DNA of 64,000 bases from Rheinheimera sp. 1928-s (GTDB lineage Bacteria; Pseudomonadota; Gammaproteobacteria; Enterobacterales; Alteromonadaceae). The notes beneath the pieces are model-generated. The model searched no databases, had not been told where the DNA came from, and saw only the letters and a list, made by a program, of their open reading frames with translations. Every line of letters starts with the position of its first letter. Within the stretch, counting starts at the first letter, position 1. Made by a program: the position numbers and the translations under genes. Location of the stretch: assembly GCF_029269265.1 (NCBI RefSeq), contig NZ_JARIXP010000003.1, positions 300,583-364,582 of the forward strand, read 5' to 3'. Below are positions 46,540 through 55,326 of the stretch, piece by piece.

Positions 46540-47982
46540 TTAATCGGCTTTTTGTTCCAGTTCCAGCTTACGTTTTTCAGCTTGTTGTAACAGTTGATCC
46601 AGCGTAGCACGGTCATATACTTTGCCCTGATACAACAAAGTTTCAATACTGCGACTGGCTTTAATATCAGTCAGCGGGTTTTGGTTCAGTAGAACTAAAT
46701 CTGCTTTTTTCCCGACAGCTATACTGCCGTAATCCTTGTCCTGACGCATAAAACGCGCACCATTGATGGTAGCCGTTTGCAGAATTTGAGCTGGTGTTAA
46801 ACCAGCCTGCTGGAACAACTCCAGTTCGTCATGTAATGCCTGAGCCGGGTAGACATAAGTGTTCAGTGCTGCTGAATCACTGCCTGCCAGCAAAGTGACA
46901 CCAGCCTGCTGCAGATAAGGTAATTGACTGGCAATCAGTTGTTCTTTGTCTTTACGCTGTTGTCGCTGTTCCGGCGTTTCATTGGCCATACGGTCAATAC
47001 GCCATTGATAGTTAGAAGTAAAATCTTTGGTCAGATACTTTAAAAACTCATCATGGCTATGGTCAGTGTCATGCAAATGCGCCAGTTGCTGGCCACCAAT
47101 TAAAGTGGGGGTAACTGCTACATTCAGCTGTTTGAGCATGCGGTAGCCTTGCAGCGCCTGCTGCTGATTAAAACCTGTTTTGTAGTGTTCTGCTGCTTGT
47201 TGATTCGTCAGGGTTCCGGCTCGCACTCTGGCGGCAACAAGACCTTCATCAGCAAAACCCAAACGCAGAAGATAAGAAGCATGTTCAAGGCTGGATAATC
47301 CTGCTTCGGCCAATTGCGCAATACTGGTGCCATAAGGCACATGGCTGGACACTAACAAACCACGTTTTTTTGCTTCTTTAATGGTTGCCAGATATAAATC
47401 AGCTTGCAGAGTATTTTCAGTGATCTTGATAAAGTCGACCTGCATCTGCTGCAACTTATCCATACCAGCGAGCATATCGGCTTCGCTGCCTATTTCCAGA
47501 TCGCCATCCCATAAAGAGTTGATGCCTTCAAACTTCTGACCAGCGGTAAAAATTTTAGGCCCAAGCAGCTTGTTCTGATTAACCTGCTCACGCCAGTTCA
47601 GCACTACAGGAGCTAAATTGCTGGCCGCCTCACGCACACCGGTAATGCCATAGGCCAGATACACAGGTAAAAGCAGCGCATTGTCTTCCACTAAGTCGCG
47701 GCCTTCAAAATGCACATGCATATCCCACAAGCCCGGAATTAAATAGCGGCCACCTGCATCCAGTTGCTGCGCCTTTGGGTAATCACTTAACTTTGCTTCA
47801 GGCAAAATTGCCTGAATACGGTCTTGTTTGATCACCAGCAACTGGTCTTGCACCAACTGGCCTGTTTCCACATCAACCAGTTGCAGATTATGCAGCACCA
47901 GCAAAGGTTCGTTTGCCTTAGGGGTGCAACTGAATAAAACCACAGCAGCAGTGGCAATCAACGAAAGACGGATTAATTTCAT
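46540..47982 (-). CDS. Amidohydrolase-family lipoprotein
   Basis: The 480-residue protein is paralogous in layout to the one at 39637: lipobox VLFSC, IPGLWDMHVHFEG (HxH metal site), FIKITENTL, SSHVPYG, EHASYL, LLAGSDSAA and C-terminal GKKADLVLLNQNPLTD. It belongs to the imidazolonepropionase-like amidohydrolases, often acting on dipeptides or lactones. ATG 47982 or 47985 gives a proper lipoprotein signal; the upstream in-frame ATG at 48024 does not. It stands as a single gene. Confidence 0.87.
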   Translation of the reverse strand: MKLIRLSLIATAAVVLFSCTPKANEPLLVLHNLQLVDVETGQLVQDQLLVIKQDRIQAILPEAKLSDYPKAQQLDAGGRYLIPGLWDMHVHFEGRDLVEDNALLLPVYLAYGITGVREAASNLAPVVLNWREQVNQNKLLGPKIFTAGQKFEGINSLWDGDLEIGSEADMLAGMDKLQQMQVDFIKITENTLQADLYLATIKEAKKRGLLVSSHVPYGTSIAQLAEAGLSSLEHASYLLRLGFADEGLVAARVRAGTLTNQQAAEHYKTGFNQQQALQGYRMLKQLNVAVTPTLIGGQQLAHLHDTDHSHDEFLKYLTKDFTSNYQWRIDRMANETPEQRQQRKDKEQLIASQLPYLQQAGVTLLAGSDSAALNTYVYPAQALHDELELFQQAGLTPAQILQTATINGARFMRQDKDYGSIAVGKKADLVLLNQNPLTDIKASRSIETLLYQGKVYDRATLDQLLQQAEKRKLELEQKAD

Positions 47983-48208
47983 CATCAACTCACGACAAAT
48001 AACAAAGGCCTTATAGTGCCGCAACTAGCTGAAATACCTCTAGCTCGTCAAACGCAGTAAAAGCTACGCTGGTCTTATTGCTGTTCTGTATCCAGTTGTT
48101 CCATTTGCTTTAAAGCACTTAAGGAAACAGTGTTATTACTTTGAGCCTGGCTGTGTTTTGCCGCAAAAGCTTTACCATAGCGCCAATTCAAAGCCGTGGA
48201 TCACAGCA

Positions 48209-48829
48209 ATGCAGCAGTGGTGGTTATTGTTTAGCATAGCCTTGGTGACAACCTTTTCACCTGGCCCTGCCGTATTATTTGCCGTCAGTAATGCTTTGGG
48301 TATGGGAGCACGCACTGCAGTATTTGGCTCTTTGGGCAATGTACTGGGGCTAAGCTTATTATCCTTGCTGGCTTTTGTGGGTTTAGGTGTGGTGCTTGCC
48401 GCCTCACCACTGGCGTTTTTTATGTTGAAAATAGCTGGGGCAGGTTATCTGGTGTATCTGGCGCTGCAGCAATGGCAGCAGAGCAAGCAAAACAAAGCTG
48501 TGCAGGCTGGAGTACCACAAAAACGCCGGCAAATATTCCGTCAGGGCTTTGTCGTAGCCATTACCAACCCAAAAGCCATTTTGTTTTTCTCCGCATTGTT
48601 TCCACAATTTATTCAGCCGGATCAGGCTGCATGGCCGCAGTTTAGCCTGCTAAACGTTACTTTTATTCTCTGTTCTTTAATTTCACATGGCAGCTATTTG
48701 TTGCTGGCACATAAACTTCAGCCTTACCTGCAGCAGCCTAAACCCGCCCGCTGGCTGAACCGGATCAGCGCTTTGTTATTGCTGTTAATTGGCGTCAGTT
48801 TGCTATGGACTGAAAGCGGTAGCTGGTAA
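48209..48829 (+). CDS. LysE-family exporter
   Basis: The 206-residue inner-membrane protein has about six helices and the family N-terminal FSPGPAVLFAVSNALGMG and FVVAITNPKAILFFSALFPQF motifs. RhtB/LysE proteins export amino acids or homoserine lactones. ATG 48209 begins the first helix; an upstream in-frame ATG at 48158 adds unrelated residues. Confidence 0.9.
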   Translation: MQQWWLLFSIALVTTFSPGPAVLFAVSNALGMGARTAVFGSLGNVLGLSLLSLLAFVGLGVVLAASPLAFFMLKIAGAGYLVYLALQQWQQSKQNKAVQAGVPQKRRQIFRQGFVVAITNPKAILFFSALFPQFIQPDQAAWPQFSLLNVTFILCSLISHGSYLLLAHKLQPYLQQPKPARWLNRISALLLLLIGVSLLWTESGSW

Positions 48830-48890
48830 CTGCCGCTTTATGTTTTTTCTCAACACCTATTGATCTTTTTCCTTTCAAGTCTGTGAAACG

Positions 48891-48919
48891 TTGTTTTGTC
48901 CTACAATAGGATGTATAAA
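48891..48919 (+). promoter_or_regulatory. Promoter of the GH51 gene with a TCCTA-N3-TAGGA palindrome
   Basis: -35 TTGTTT (48891-48896) and -10 TATAAA (48914-48919) are 17 bases apart; the spacer contains TCCTACAATAGGA, a palindrome placed to act as an operator. Confidence 0.45.
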
Positions 48920-48981
48920 AACTGCACAGCATTCAACCTACTGCATAAATCAAACTCCATACCTATCAATGGGAGAACTCG

Positions 48982-50523
48982 ATGAGAGTAATAAAACCAC
49001 TATTGCTGGCCCTCGGTTTTGGCCTGAGCGCTACAGCGCTGGCCGCCACACAAATTCAGCTTGATAGCAGCACTCAAGGTGCTGTGATCAATAAAAATAT
49101 CTACGGTCAGTTTGCCGAACATTTAGGCCGCGGCATTTATGAAGGTATTTGGGTTGGCCAGGATTCAAAAATTGCCAACACCAAAGGCTGGCGTAACGAT
49201 GTGTTAGCCGCGCTAAAAGACTTACAGGTGCCTTTGGTCCGCTGGCCAGGCGGCTGCTTTGCCGACGAATACCATTGGCGTGATGGCATAGGCCCACACA
49301 AACAAAGACCAGTAAAAGTAAACACCAACTGGGGCGGTGTGGAAGAAGACAACGCTGTAGGCACCCATGAGTTTTTTGATCTGGTGGAAATGCTCGGCGC
49401 TGAAGCTTATGTTAACGGTAACCTCGGCACAGGTACGCCACAGGAAATGGCTGAATGGCTGGAATATATGACAGCCGAAGGCAAATCCACTTTAGCCGAA
49501 TTGCGCCGTAAAAACGGCCGCGATAAGCCATTTAAAGTGCATTATTTTGCTGTGGGTAACGAAGCCTGGGGTTGTGGCGGTAATATGTCGGTGGAGTACT
49601 ACACCAATTTGTATAAGCATTACACCACCTTTCTGAAAACTCCGGCCAACAATACGCCCAAATGGATAGCCAGTGGCAGCCATGGTGAAGACACTTCATG
49701 GGCAGACTACATGACAGCCAATATCAAACAAAAAATGGATGCGGTGAGTTTCCATTACTACACCTTGCCTACAGGCCAATGGGATGTGAAAGGCGCAGCG
49801 CTGCAATTCCCGGAAAGTGACTGGATCAGCACCATGCACCGTACTCTGGCAATGGATGGTTTTATTACCAATAACAAAGTGGTGATGGATAAACATGATC
49901 CAGAGAAAAAAGTAGGTTTTTATGTCGATGAATGGGGCACCTGGTATGACGTTGAAAAAGGCGAGAATCCAGGCTTTTTGTACCAACAGAACAGCTTAAG
50001 AGACGCCATAGTAGCGGCACTGAACTTCAATATTTTCCATAAGCATGCCGACCGGGTGCATATGACCAATATTGCTCAGATGGTGAACGTATTGCAGGCC
50101 ATGATACTGACAGATAAGGAAAAAATGCTCCTGACTCCTACTTACCATGCCTTTAAAATGTATGTGCCGTTTCAGGATGCCACCGCCTTACCGCTGAAGC
50201 TGAGCAATGTACCAGATTACAAACTGGGTGAGCTTTCAATACCAGCAGTCAGTGCCACAGCAGCAAAAGCCAAAGACGGCCATGTGTATCTGGCGCTGGT
50301 AAATGCCAATCCAAACAAAGCAGAAACAGCAGAGATCAACCTAGCAGGCATTACTATCAACAGCGTATCAGGCCAGTTACTGACAGCTGATGCGATGGAC
50401 GCGCACAATACCTTCGCCAAACCAGAGGCCATTAAGCCAAAAGCTTTTAGTGCCAAAGGTAAAAACGGTAAGCTCAGCCTGGAGTTACCTGCGAAATCAA
50501 TACTGGTTGTAAAAGTACAATAA
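48982..50523 (+). CDS. GH51 alpha-L-arabinofuranosidase, exported
   Basis: The 513-residue protein has a signal peptide (ends SATALA) and the GH51 fold. The acid/base Glu is in YFAVGNEAWGCGG and the nucleophile Glu in GFYVDEWGTWYD; WPGGCFADEYHWRDGIGP is the family signature. It removes arabinose side chains from arabinoxylan or arabinan and complements the xylan genes at 1-8002, although it lies 40 kb away and alone. GH51 enzymes are often cytoplasmic, so export is notable. The ATG follows GGGAG. Confidence 0.95.
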   Translation: MRVIKPLLLALGFGLSATALAATQIQLDSSTQGAVINKNIYGQFAEHLGRGIYEGIWVGQDSKIANTKGWRNDVLAALKDLQVPLVRWPGGCFADEYHWRDGIGPHKQRPVKVNTNWGGVEEDNAVGTHEFFDLVEMLGAEAYVNGNLGTGTPQEMAEWLEYMTAEGKSTLAELRRKNGRDKPFKVHYFAVGNEAWGCGGNMSVEYYTNLYKHYTTFLKTPANNTPKWIASGSHGEDTSWADYMTANIKQKMDAVSFHYYTLPTGQWDVKGAALQFPESDWISTMHRTLAMDGFITNNKVVMDKHDPEKKVGFYVDEWGTWYDVEKGENPGFLYQQNSLRDAIVAALNFNIFHKHADRVHMTNIAQMVNVLQAMILTDKEKMLLTPTYHAFKMYVPFQDATALPLKLSNVPDYKLGELSIPAVSATAAKAKDGHVYLALVNANPNKAETAEINLAGITINSVSGQLLTADAMDAHNTFAKPEAIKPKAFSAKGKNGKLSLELPAKSILVVKVQ

Positions 50524-50529
50524 GTGAAT

Positions 50530-50583
50530 ATGGGGTCAGAACACATTAGTTACGCATAACTAATGTGTTCTGACCCCATTTTT
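50530..50583. repeat. 23-base perfect palindrome with GGGGTCAGAAC ends
   Basis: Arms ATGGGGTCAGAACACATTAG (plus TTA, 50530-50552) and its exact complement (50557-50579) flank loop CGCA, followed by a T-run. It can act as a terminator for both converging genes. The ATGGGGTCAGA...TCTGACCCCAT ends recall elements linked to REP-associated Y1 transposases in gammaproteobacteria; no transposase is present here. Confidence 0.75.
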
Positions 50584-50588
50584 ATCCC

Positions 50589-51086
50589 CTACCTTAGAAA
50601 AGAAAAACCTGCCGGATACTGATGCCAGCCATCAAAATCAGCTTTGCTTAAAGGCACCTGCTGAGCACGGGCTATGGCGTATACCATGCTGTAATGAAAG
50701 TAAAAATTAGGTAAGGCATACAAATAGACAAACTGCTCACCCGCCAGCTCCAGCTCTGCAAAACCCGCTGTGGTTGCTATAGGTTTTTGCTGCCAACCAG
50801 CAAAGTCTGGTGCTGTCAGCAGTGTTAAATAATCCAGACTCAACTGAATTTGTTGCTGTAGATCCAGCCACACAGGCATAGGTTTAGTAAAATTTGGCAC
50901 TTCTTTTTCACATAAAGCACAACAAGCACGCAATGAAAAACCAATAGCAGTCTGCGCTTGCTGCCAGAGCGGAAACTGCTCAGCCGTTAAAGCAGCATCC
51001 AGCAAATCGGCATCATGCTGCTGAATTTTCTGCAACAACAAGGCGAACTGGCGCAAAGGATGAATAAAAAGCTCGTTGGGTAACAT
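50589..51086 (-). CDS. DUF1993 family protein
   Basis: The 165-residue protein fits DUF1993: start MLPNELFIHPLRQFALLL, KPMPVWLDLQQQI in the middle and YALPNFYFHYSMVYAIAR, with LSKADFDG near the end. It is a helical-bundle, DinB-like uncharacterised family. ATG 51086 with AGGA eight bases upstream is preferred over TTG 51104. It is divergent from the BlaI operon across a 323-base gap rich in palindromes. Confidence 0.87.
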   Translation of the reverse strand: MLPNELFIHPLRQFALLLQKIQQHDADLLDAALTAEQFPLWQQAQTAIGFSLRACCALCEKEVPNFTKPMPVWLDLQQQIQLSLDYLTLLTAPDFAGWQQKPIATTAGFAELELAGEQFVYLYALPNFYFHYSMVYAIARAQQVPLSKADFDGWHQYPAGFSFLR

Positions 51087-51191
51087 AGAGATATCCTTGC
51101 TCAATGCTAAAAATCTTTGGTTTAGTTACAGATATAACCCGTTCAGCAGCATCAGCATAACGCCAAAATGGGTTTAATACAGCCTGTTGAT

Positions 51192-51276
51192 GTTGATGGT
51201 ATCGACATGACGCAAGAACGTGTCGAAAAAATACGTTTTTTTAAACATGGCTTCTTGATATGTCGATGGTATCGAC
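51192..51276. promoter_or_regulatory. Paired palindromes GTYGATGGTATCGAC in the DUF1993/blaI gap
   Basis: GTTGATGGTATCGAC (51192-51206) and GTCGATGGTATCGAC (51262-51276) lie exactly 70 bases apart; the second is a perfect GTCGAT/ATCGAC inverted repeat. The binding protein is unknown; they are closer to the DUF1993 start than the BlaI-type sites. Confidence 0.5.
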
Positions 51277-51325
51277 CTATTTCAGCTTGGGTAAGAACAA
51301 AATTTGAAGATTAATTACACTCACC

Positions 51326-51373
51326 GCGACAAATGTCGCAGATTTCACTTGACCACAATGTGACATCTGTCGC
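51326..51373. promoter_or_regulatory. Two BlaI-type operators
   Basis: GCGACA-AA-TGTCGC (51326-51339, perfect) and GTGACA-TC-TGTCGC (51360-51373, one mismatch) are 34 bases centre to centre, ending 36 bases before the blaI-like start. Short two-fold symmetric sites of this size suit the BlaI/MecI repressor family. Confidence 0.65.
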
Positions 51374-51409
51374 ACTCTAAAGGCATAGTGAAATCACAGA
51401 TTCAATTTT

Positions 51410-51808
51410 ATGCACCAACCTACTGCTCCTGAGCTGGAAATTCTGAAGTTACTTTGGTTAAAACAACCTCTTACCGCGCGTGAATTGCATGACGAGCTGG
51501 AATCAGTGCTCGGCTGGGGTTATTCCTCTACCCGCAAAACTCTGGAGCGGATGGGTGAAAAAGGTTTTGTCGCTTGTGAAGCTTTGGGCAATAAAAACAG
51601 CTACAAAGCGCTACTGGACAAAATGCCGACGCTGGCGGCTTTTGCGCAGGATTTTGGCCGCAGGGTGTTTGAACTGAATGGTCCTTTGCCTGTAGCTATG
51701 TTTGCCAACAGCAAGCTGGTGAATGCGGATGAAATAGCTGACTTAGAAAAACTGCTGGCCGATTTAGCCCAGCAGCAAAATGCGCCAAGCAAAAAAGACG
51801 GGGCTTAA
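51410..51808 (+). CDS. BlaI/MecI-family repressor
   Basis: The 132-residue protein has the winged helix of the penicillinase repressor family (PELEILKLLWLKQPLTAREL, GWGYSSTRKTLERMGEKGFV) and a C-terminal dimerisation/cleavage part. It should repress its own operon by binding the palindromes upstream and be inactivated through the adjacent M56 metallopeptidase, as in BlaR1-BlaI. The next gene starts two bases after its stop. Confidence 0.93.
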   Translation: MHQPTAPELEILKLLWLKQPLTARELHDELESVLGWGYSSTRKTLERMGEKGFVACEALGNKNSYKALLDKMPTLAAFAQDFGRRVFELNGPLPVAMFANSKLVNADEIADLEKLLADLAQQQNAPSKKDGA

Positions 51809-51809
51809 G

Positions 51810-53192
51810 ATGGCTGAACAATTGTTGCTTTCTTTACTGCTTTGTAGCCTGTGGTCCGGACTGCTTTGGTTTGCGACTCAGCCTTTACTGAAAAAATTTA
51901 GCGCTTTGCAGCATTGGCCTGCTTTGTATTGGTGCCTGCTTATTTTAAGTTTTTTACCTTTATTACCTATGCCAGAGCTGTATCAAAGCTGGACTGTGCC
52001 TTCAGTATTATTGCTGGACACAGTGACGTCAGTGCAGGTTTTAGCAGCTCAACCGCAACATCCCAGCTTAGTGGAACCTGCTGTGAATACGACGTTTTAT
52101 TGGCATATCACCTTAAGTGTTGTATGTATTGTCAGTTTGTTACTGCTATGGCGCTTAGTGAAACAATGGCAACAAGTACATCAACTGATCGCTCAGGCAG
52201 AACAGGTAGATACAGCGTCCTTACTAAGCCAGGCACAGCTTGAAGTCTTGCCTCAGCGTTTTGAAATTCGCCAAACCCAGGCTGCAATTTCGCCTTTTGT
52301 TGCTGGCTGGAACCGTATGGTCTTGGTGTTGCCCGCTTATATCGAGGATATGTCAGAGCAGCAGCGCCAGTTATTGATCGATCACGAACTGGTGCATTTG
52401 CAACGACGCGACCCACAACAGCTGTTACTGCTGCGTATTCTGGTGGCTTTATGTTGGTTTAACCCTGTATTACGACTGATTGAACAGGCCTTTATCCGCA
52501 GTATGGAGTTGGCGGTAGACAAAGCCGTACTGGCAAAGCAACCCGAACAAGCACTGTTGTATGGTAAAACCTTACTTTGCAGTTTAAAGCAAAGTCAGAC
52601 AGAGCAAATGCCAGCGCTGATGCCGGGTTTTATTCAAAGCAATGCAAGCCAAAGTTTTTACCAACAACGTTTGCAGCAGTTATTTCAGCCTGCACCACAG
52701 TTGTCATACTGGCAAAAATGGCGCGCTACAGCAGTGTTATGCTGCACGGCTTTACTACTGAATGTGGGTTGCGCTCAGCTTAGCTTCAGCTCGCCGCCAC
52801 AAGAATGGGTATTGCCTGTTGGCAAAGTGCCTATCAACTCTTTTTATGGTGAAAAACACCCGTTTCGCAAAAACCGCCCACATCAGGGGCTGGATTTTGG
52901 TGCTAAACGTGGCGCCACGGTAAAAGCAGCACAAAAAGGCAAAGTACTGATTGCCGACGACAAAAGCTTACATGACAGATATGGCAAAACGGTGTTGATT
53001 GACCATGGTCACGGTTATCAAACCTTGTACGCCCATCTGGATGATTTTTATATAAAACCAGGCCAGACGGTAGAACCAGGCCAGCCTATAGGCAAAGTGG
53101 GGTCGACAGGCCGGGTGACTGGGCCACATTTACATTTTGAATTGCTGGTTGACGGAAAACAGCAAGATCCAACTCCTTATTTAAAGTTGTAG
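51810..53192 (+). CDS. M56 (BlaR1-type) metallopeptidase fused to an M23 peptidoglycan endopeptidase domain
   Basis: A 460-residue membrane protein. The N-terminal half has BlaR1-like helices and a zinc protease motif HELVH in LLIDHELVHLQRRD. A helix near 310-330 (ATAVLCCTALLLNVGC) places the last 130 residues outside the membrane. There a complete LytM/M23 domain appears (HQGLDFGAKRG, LIDHGHGYQTLYAHLDDF, GPHLHFELL). In classical BlaR1 the outer domain is a penicillin-binding sensor; here it is a wall-hydrolase fold, so it may sense or cut peptidoglycan. It starts just after blaI and precedes a serine hydrolase, forming one operon. Confidence 0.9.
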   Translation: MAEQLLLSLLLCSLWSGLLWFATQPLLKKFSALQHWPALYWCLLILSFLPLLPMPELYQSWTVPSVLLLDTVTSVQVLAAQPQHPSLVEPAVNTTFYWHITLSVVCIVSLLLLWRLVKQWQQVHQLIAQAEQVDTASLLSQAQLEVLPQRFEIRQTQAAISPFVAGWNRMVLVLPAYIEDMSEQQRQLLIDHELVHLQRRDPQQLLLLRILVALCWFNPVLRLIEQAFIRSMELAVDKAVLAKQPEQALLYGKTLLCSLKQSQTEQMPALMPGFIQSNASQSFYQQRLQQLFQPAPQLSYWQKWRATAVLCCTALLLNVGCAQLSFSSPPQEWVLPVGKVPINSFYGEKHPFRKNRPHQGLDFGAKRGATVKAAQKGKVLIADDKSLHDRYGKTVLIDHGHGYQTLYAHLDDFYIKPGQTVEPGQPIGKVGSTGRVTGPHLHFELLVDGKQQDPTPYLKL

Positions 53193-53208
53193 TAGTTAAG
53201 GCAACCTG

Positions 53209-54336
53209 ATGAAATTATTTATAAAAACCACCTTATGCAGCCTCTTGCTTTGCGTTTTTTCAACCTCAGCACAGTTTCAGCAAACCGAACTGCTGCAAGG
53301 GCTGGATTTGCAGTTTAGGGTGCAGCTAAACAAAGCCAAAGTGCCAGGTGGTGCTTATGCCGTAGTGCGTGGCAACCAGATTATTGCTACTGGCAGTTAT
53401 GGTGTGCGGGCAATGGGCAAACCGGACAAAATTGATGCCGACACCGTATTCCGGCTGGCCTCTGTGTCGAAAACCTTTACCGGAGGCATCAGCGTATTGG
53501 CGGCGCAGCAAGGTAAAGTCAATTTAGATTTGCCGCTGATTAATTATGTACCTGAATTTAAATTAAAAACCGCTGCTGCTACCCGGCAAATTAAAGTGGA
53601 TCAGGTGCTTAGCCAAAGCACGGGATTAATGCCTCATGCTTATGAAAATATGCTGGAAGACAAACAAACGCCGGAGCAAATTTTACCTAAATTCCGGGAA
53701 CTTGACCCAGGCTGTAAACCCGGTACTTGTTACAGCTACCAGAACATTGTGTTTGCTTTGTTGGATCAGGTGCTCAATCGTGGTACAGGTCAAAGCTACG
53801 AAGAATTATTACCCGAACGTATTTTTAAACCTCTGCAAATGAACACAGCTTCGGTGGGCTATGCTCCTTTTTTAGCCTCTGAAAACAAAGCTATGCCACA
53901 TAAAAGAGGCGGCAAAGGCTGGCGCCCTGTCAAAATCGACCCGAACTTTTATTGGGTCAATCCGGCCGCTGGTGTCAATGCCAGCGTCAATGATATGGCC
54001 AAGTACCTGATTGCCATGTTGGGGCATAAACCCGGCGTATTCAGTGCTGAAGCTTTAGCTCAGTTGCAACAACCTATGGTGAAATTACGCGGCAAACCTC
54101 GCTGGCCGGTGTGGCAACAATTCAAGCAGGTATCAAGCTGGTATGGCCGTGGTTGGCGTGTGATCCAATACGATGAAAACAAACTGTTTTATCACGGCGG
54201 TGTCGTCGATGGTTTCCGGCCTTATATCGCGTATTCACCAGAGCAGGACATAGGTTTAGTACTGCTAACCAATGCCGAAGCGGACATCACAGGCGATTTA
54301 GCCAAATGGTTCTGGCAACAGGTTTTAAGCTCTTAA
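53209..54336 (+). CDS. Serine hydrolase, class C beta-lactamase/PBP family, exported
   Basis: The 375-residue protein has a signal peptide (cleavage near STSA) and the beta-lactamase-related fold: Ser85-Val-Ser-Lys88 (SxxK), Tyr177-Gln-Asn179 (YxN) and HGG in FYHGGVVDGF in place of KTG. It could be a beta-lactamase, D-aminopeptidase or esterase; operon context with BlaI and M56/M23 supports a cell-wall or beta-lactam role. It lies 16 bases after the M56/M23 gene. Confidence 0.9.
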   Translation: MKLFIKTTLCSLLLCVFSTSAQFQQTELLQGLDLQFRVQLNKAKVPGGAYAVVRGNQIIATGSYGVRAMGKPDKIDADTVFRLASVSKTFTGGISVLAAQQGKVNLDLPLINYVPEFKLKTAAATRQIKVDQVLSQSTGLMPHAYENMLEDKQTPEQILPKFRELDPGCKPGTCYSYQNIVFALLDQVLNRGTGQSYEELLPERIFKPLQMNTASVGYAPFLASENKAMPHKRGGKGWRPVKIDPNFYWVNPAAGVNASVNDMAKYLIAMLGHKPGVFSAEALAQLQQPMVKLRGKPRWPVWQQFKQVSSWYGRGWRVIQYDENKLFYHGGVVDGFRPYIAYSPEQDIGLVLLTNAEADITGDLAKWFWQQVLSS

Positions 54337-54362
54337 TTCTTAACCATTCAGAAGGATTCGCC

Positions 54363-55262
54363 ATGAGGTTATTTATAGTTCTGTGTGCATTGTTCAGCCT
54401 GAACTTATCGGCGGACGAACAATTTCCGGCCTGGGAATTACCTAATACCCAGGTGCATCAGCTACCAGCGCAAAACAGTGGCCGCCATTACGAAGTTTGG
54501 GTTGAACTACCGCCATCCTATGGCAAAACAGAGAAGAAGTTTCCGGTACTCTTTGTGTCTGATGCCAATTACGCCTTTCCGCTAATTCGTAGCATCCGCA
54601 ACCGTTTAGGTGCCGGTGGTCAGAATATTGAAGACTTTGTCATTGTAGGTTTGTCCTACGCCAAAGAAGATAATCCAACCGATAGCCGCAGCCTGGATTA
54701 CACCCCAACCAATATTCTGGCGAATAGCAAAAAACGCAGCAAACATTTAACAGCTAAAGCTTATGGCGGCGCGGCTTTATATGCAGAGTATCTGCGACAA
54801 CAAGTGATCCCTTTTGTGCTGAACCACTATCAGGTCAACCCAAAACGTAAATTGTTTGTTGGACATTCTTATGGTGGCTTATTAGGCGCACAAATACTGC
54901 TGACCCAGCCCGCTACGTTTGATACTTATATTCTAAGCAGCCCGTCGTTGTGGTTTGACGCAAAAACTATGTTCAGGCTGGAACAGCAGTACGCGACCAA
55001 CCACAAAGATTTAACAGCTCAAGTGCAGCTGTATGCCGCTGAATTTGAACAGATAAAACCCGGACCAAGGTATGCCACCAGAGTCGACCTGCTCGCCGAT
55101 ATGAAGCTGTTTGAAAAAACCCTGAAAAGCCGGAACTACCCAGGTTTACAGATTCAAAGCCAGATTATTGCCGACGAAGATCATTTATCAGTGTTCCCTT
55201 CGATGATAAGCCGGGCTTTGGTTAAACTATTGCCTGGGCATGGCCCTTATACGCCGGGCTGA
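54363..55262 (+). CDS. Alpha/beta hydrolase, esterase D/IroE-like, exported
   Basis: The 299-residue protein has a signal peptide (MRLFIVLCALFSLNLSA), a VLFVSDANYAFP strand typical of the putative esterase family and the nucleophile elbow FVGHSYGGLLGAQ; the late His is in DEDHLSVFP. Relatives hydrolyse siderophore esters or acyl groups. ATG 54363 has AAGGA seven bases upstream. It lies 26 bases after the serine hydrolase and probably shares its transcript. Confidence 0.88.
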   Translation: MRLFIVLCALFSLNLSADEQFPAWELPNTQVHQLPAQNSGRHYEVWVELPPSYGKTEKKFPVLFVSDANYAFPLIRSIRNRLGAGGQNIEDFVIVGLSYAKEDNPTDSRSLDYTPTNILANSKKRSKHLTAKAYGGAALYAEYLRQQVIPFVLNHYQVNPKRKLFVGHSYGGLLGAQILLTQPATFDTYILSSPSLWFDAKTMFRLEQQYATNHKDLTAQVQLYAAEFEQIKPGPRYATRVDLLADMKLFEKTLKSRNYPGLQIQSQIIADEDHLSVFPSMISRALVKLLPGHGPYTPG

Positions 55263-55326
55263 TGACAGCCTTGTGCAGTCAGCGCATAATGCTTTTAACC
55301 TTGAATAACGAGCACAGGAGAGCACT

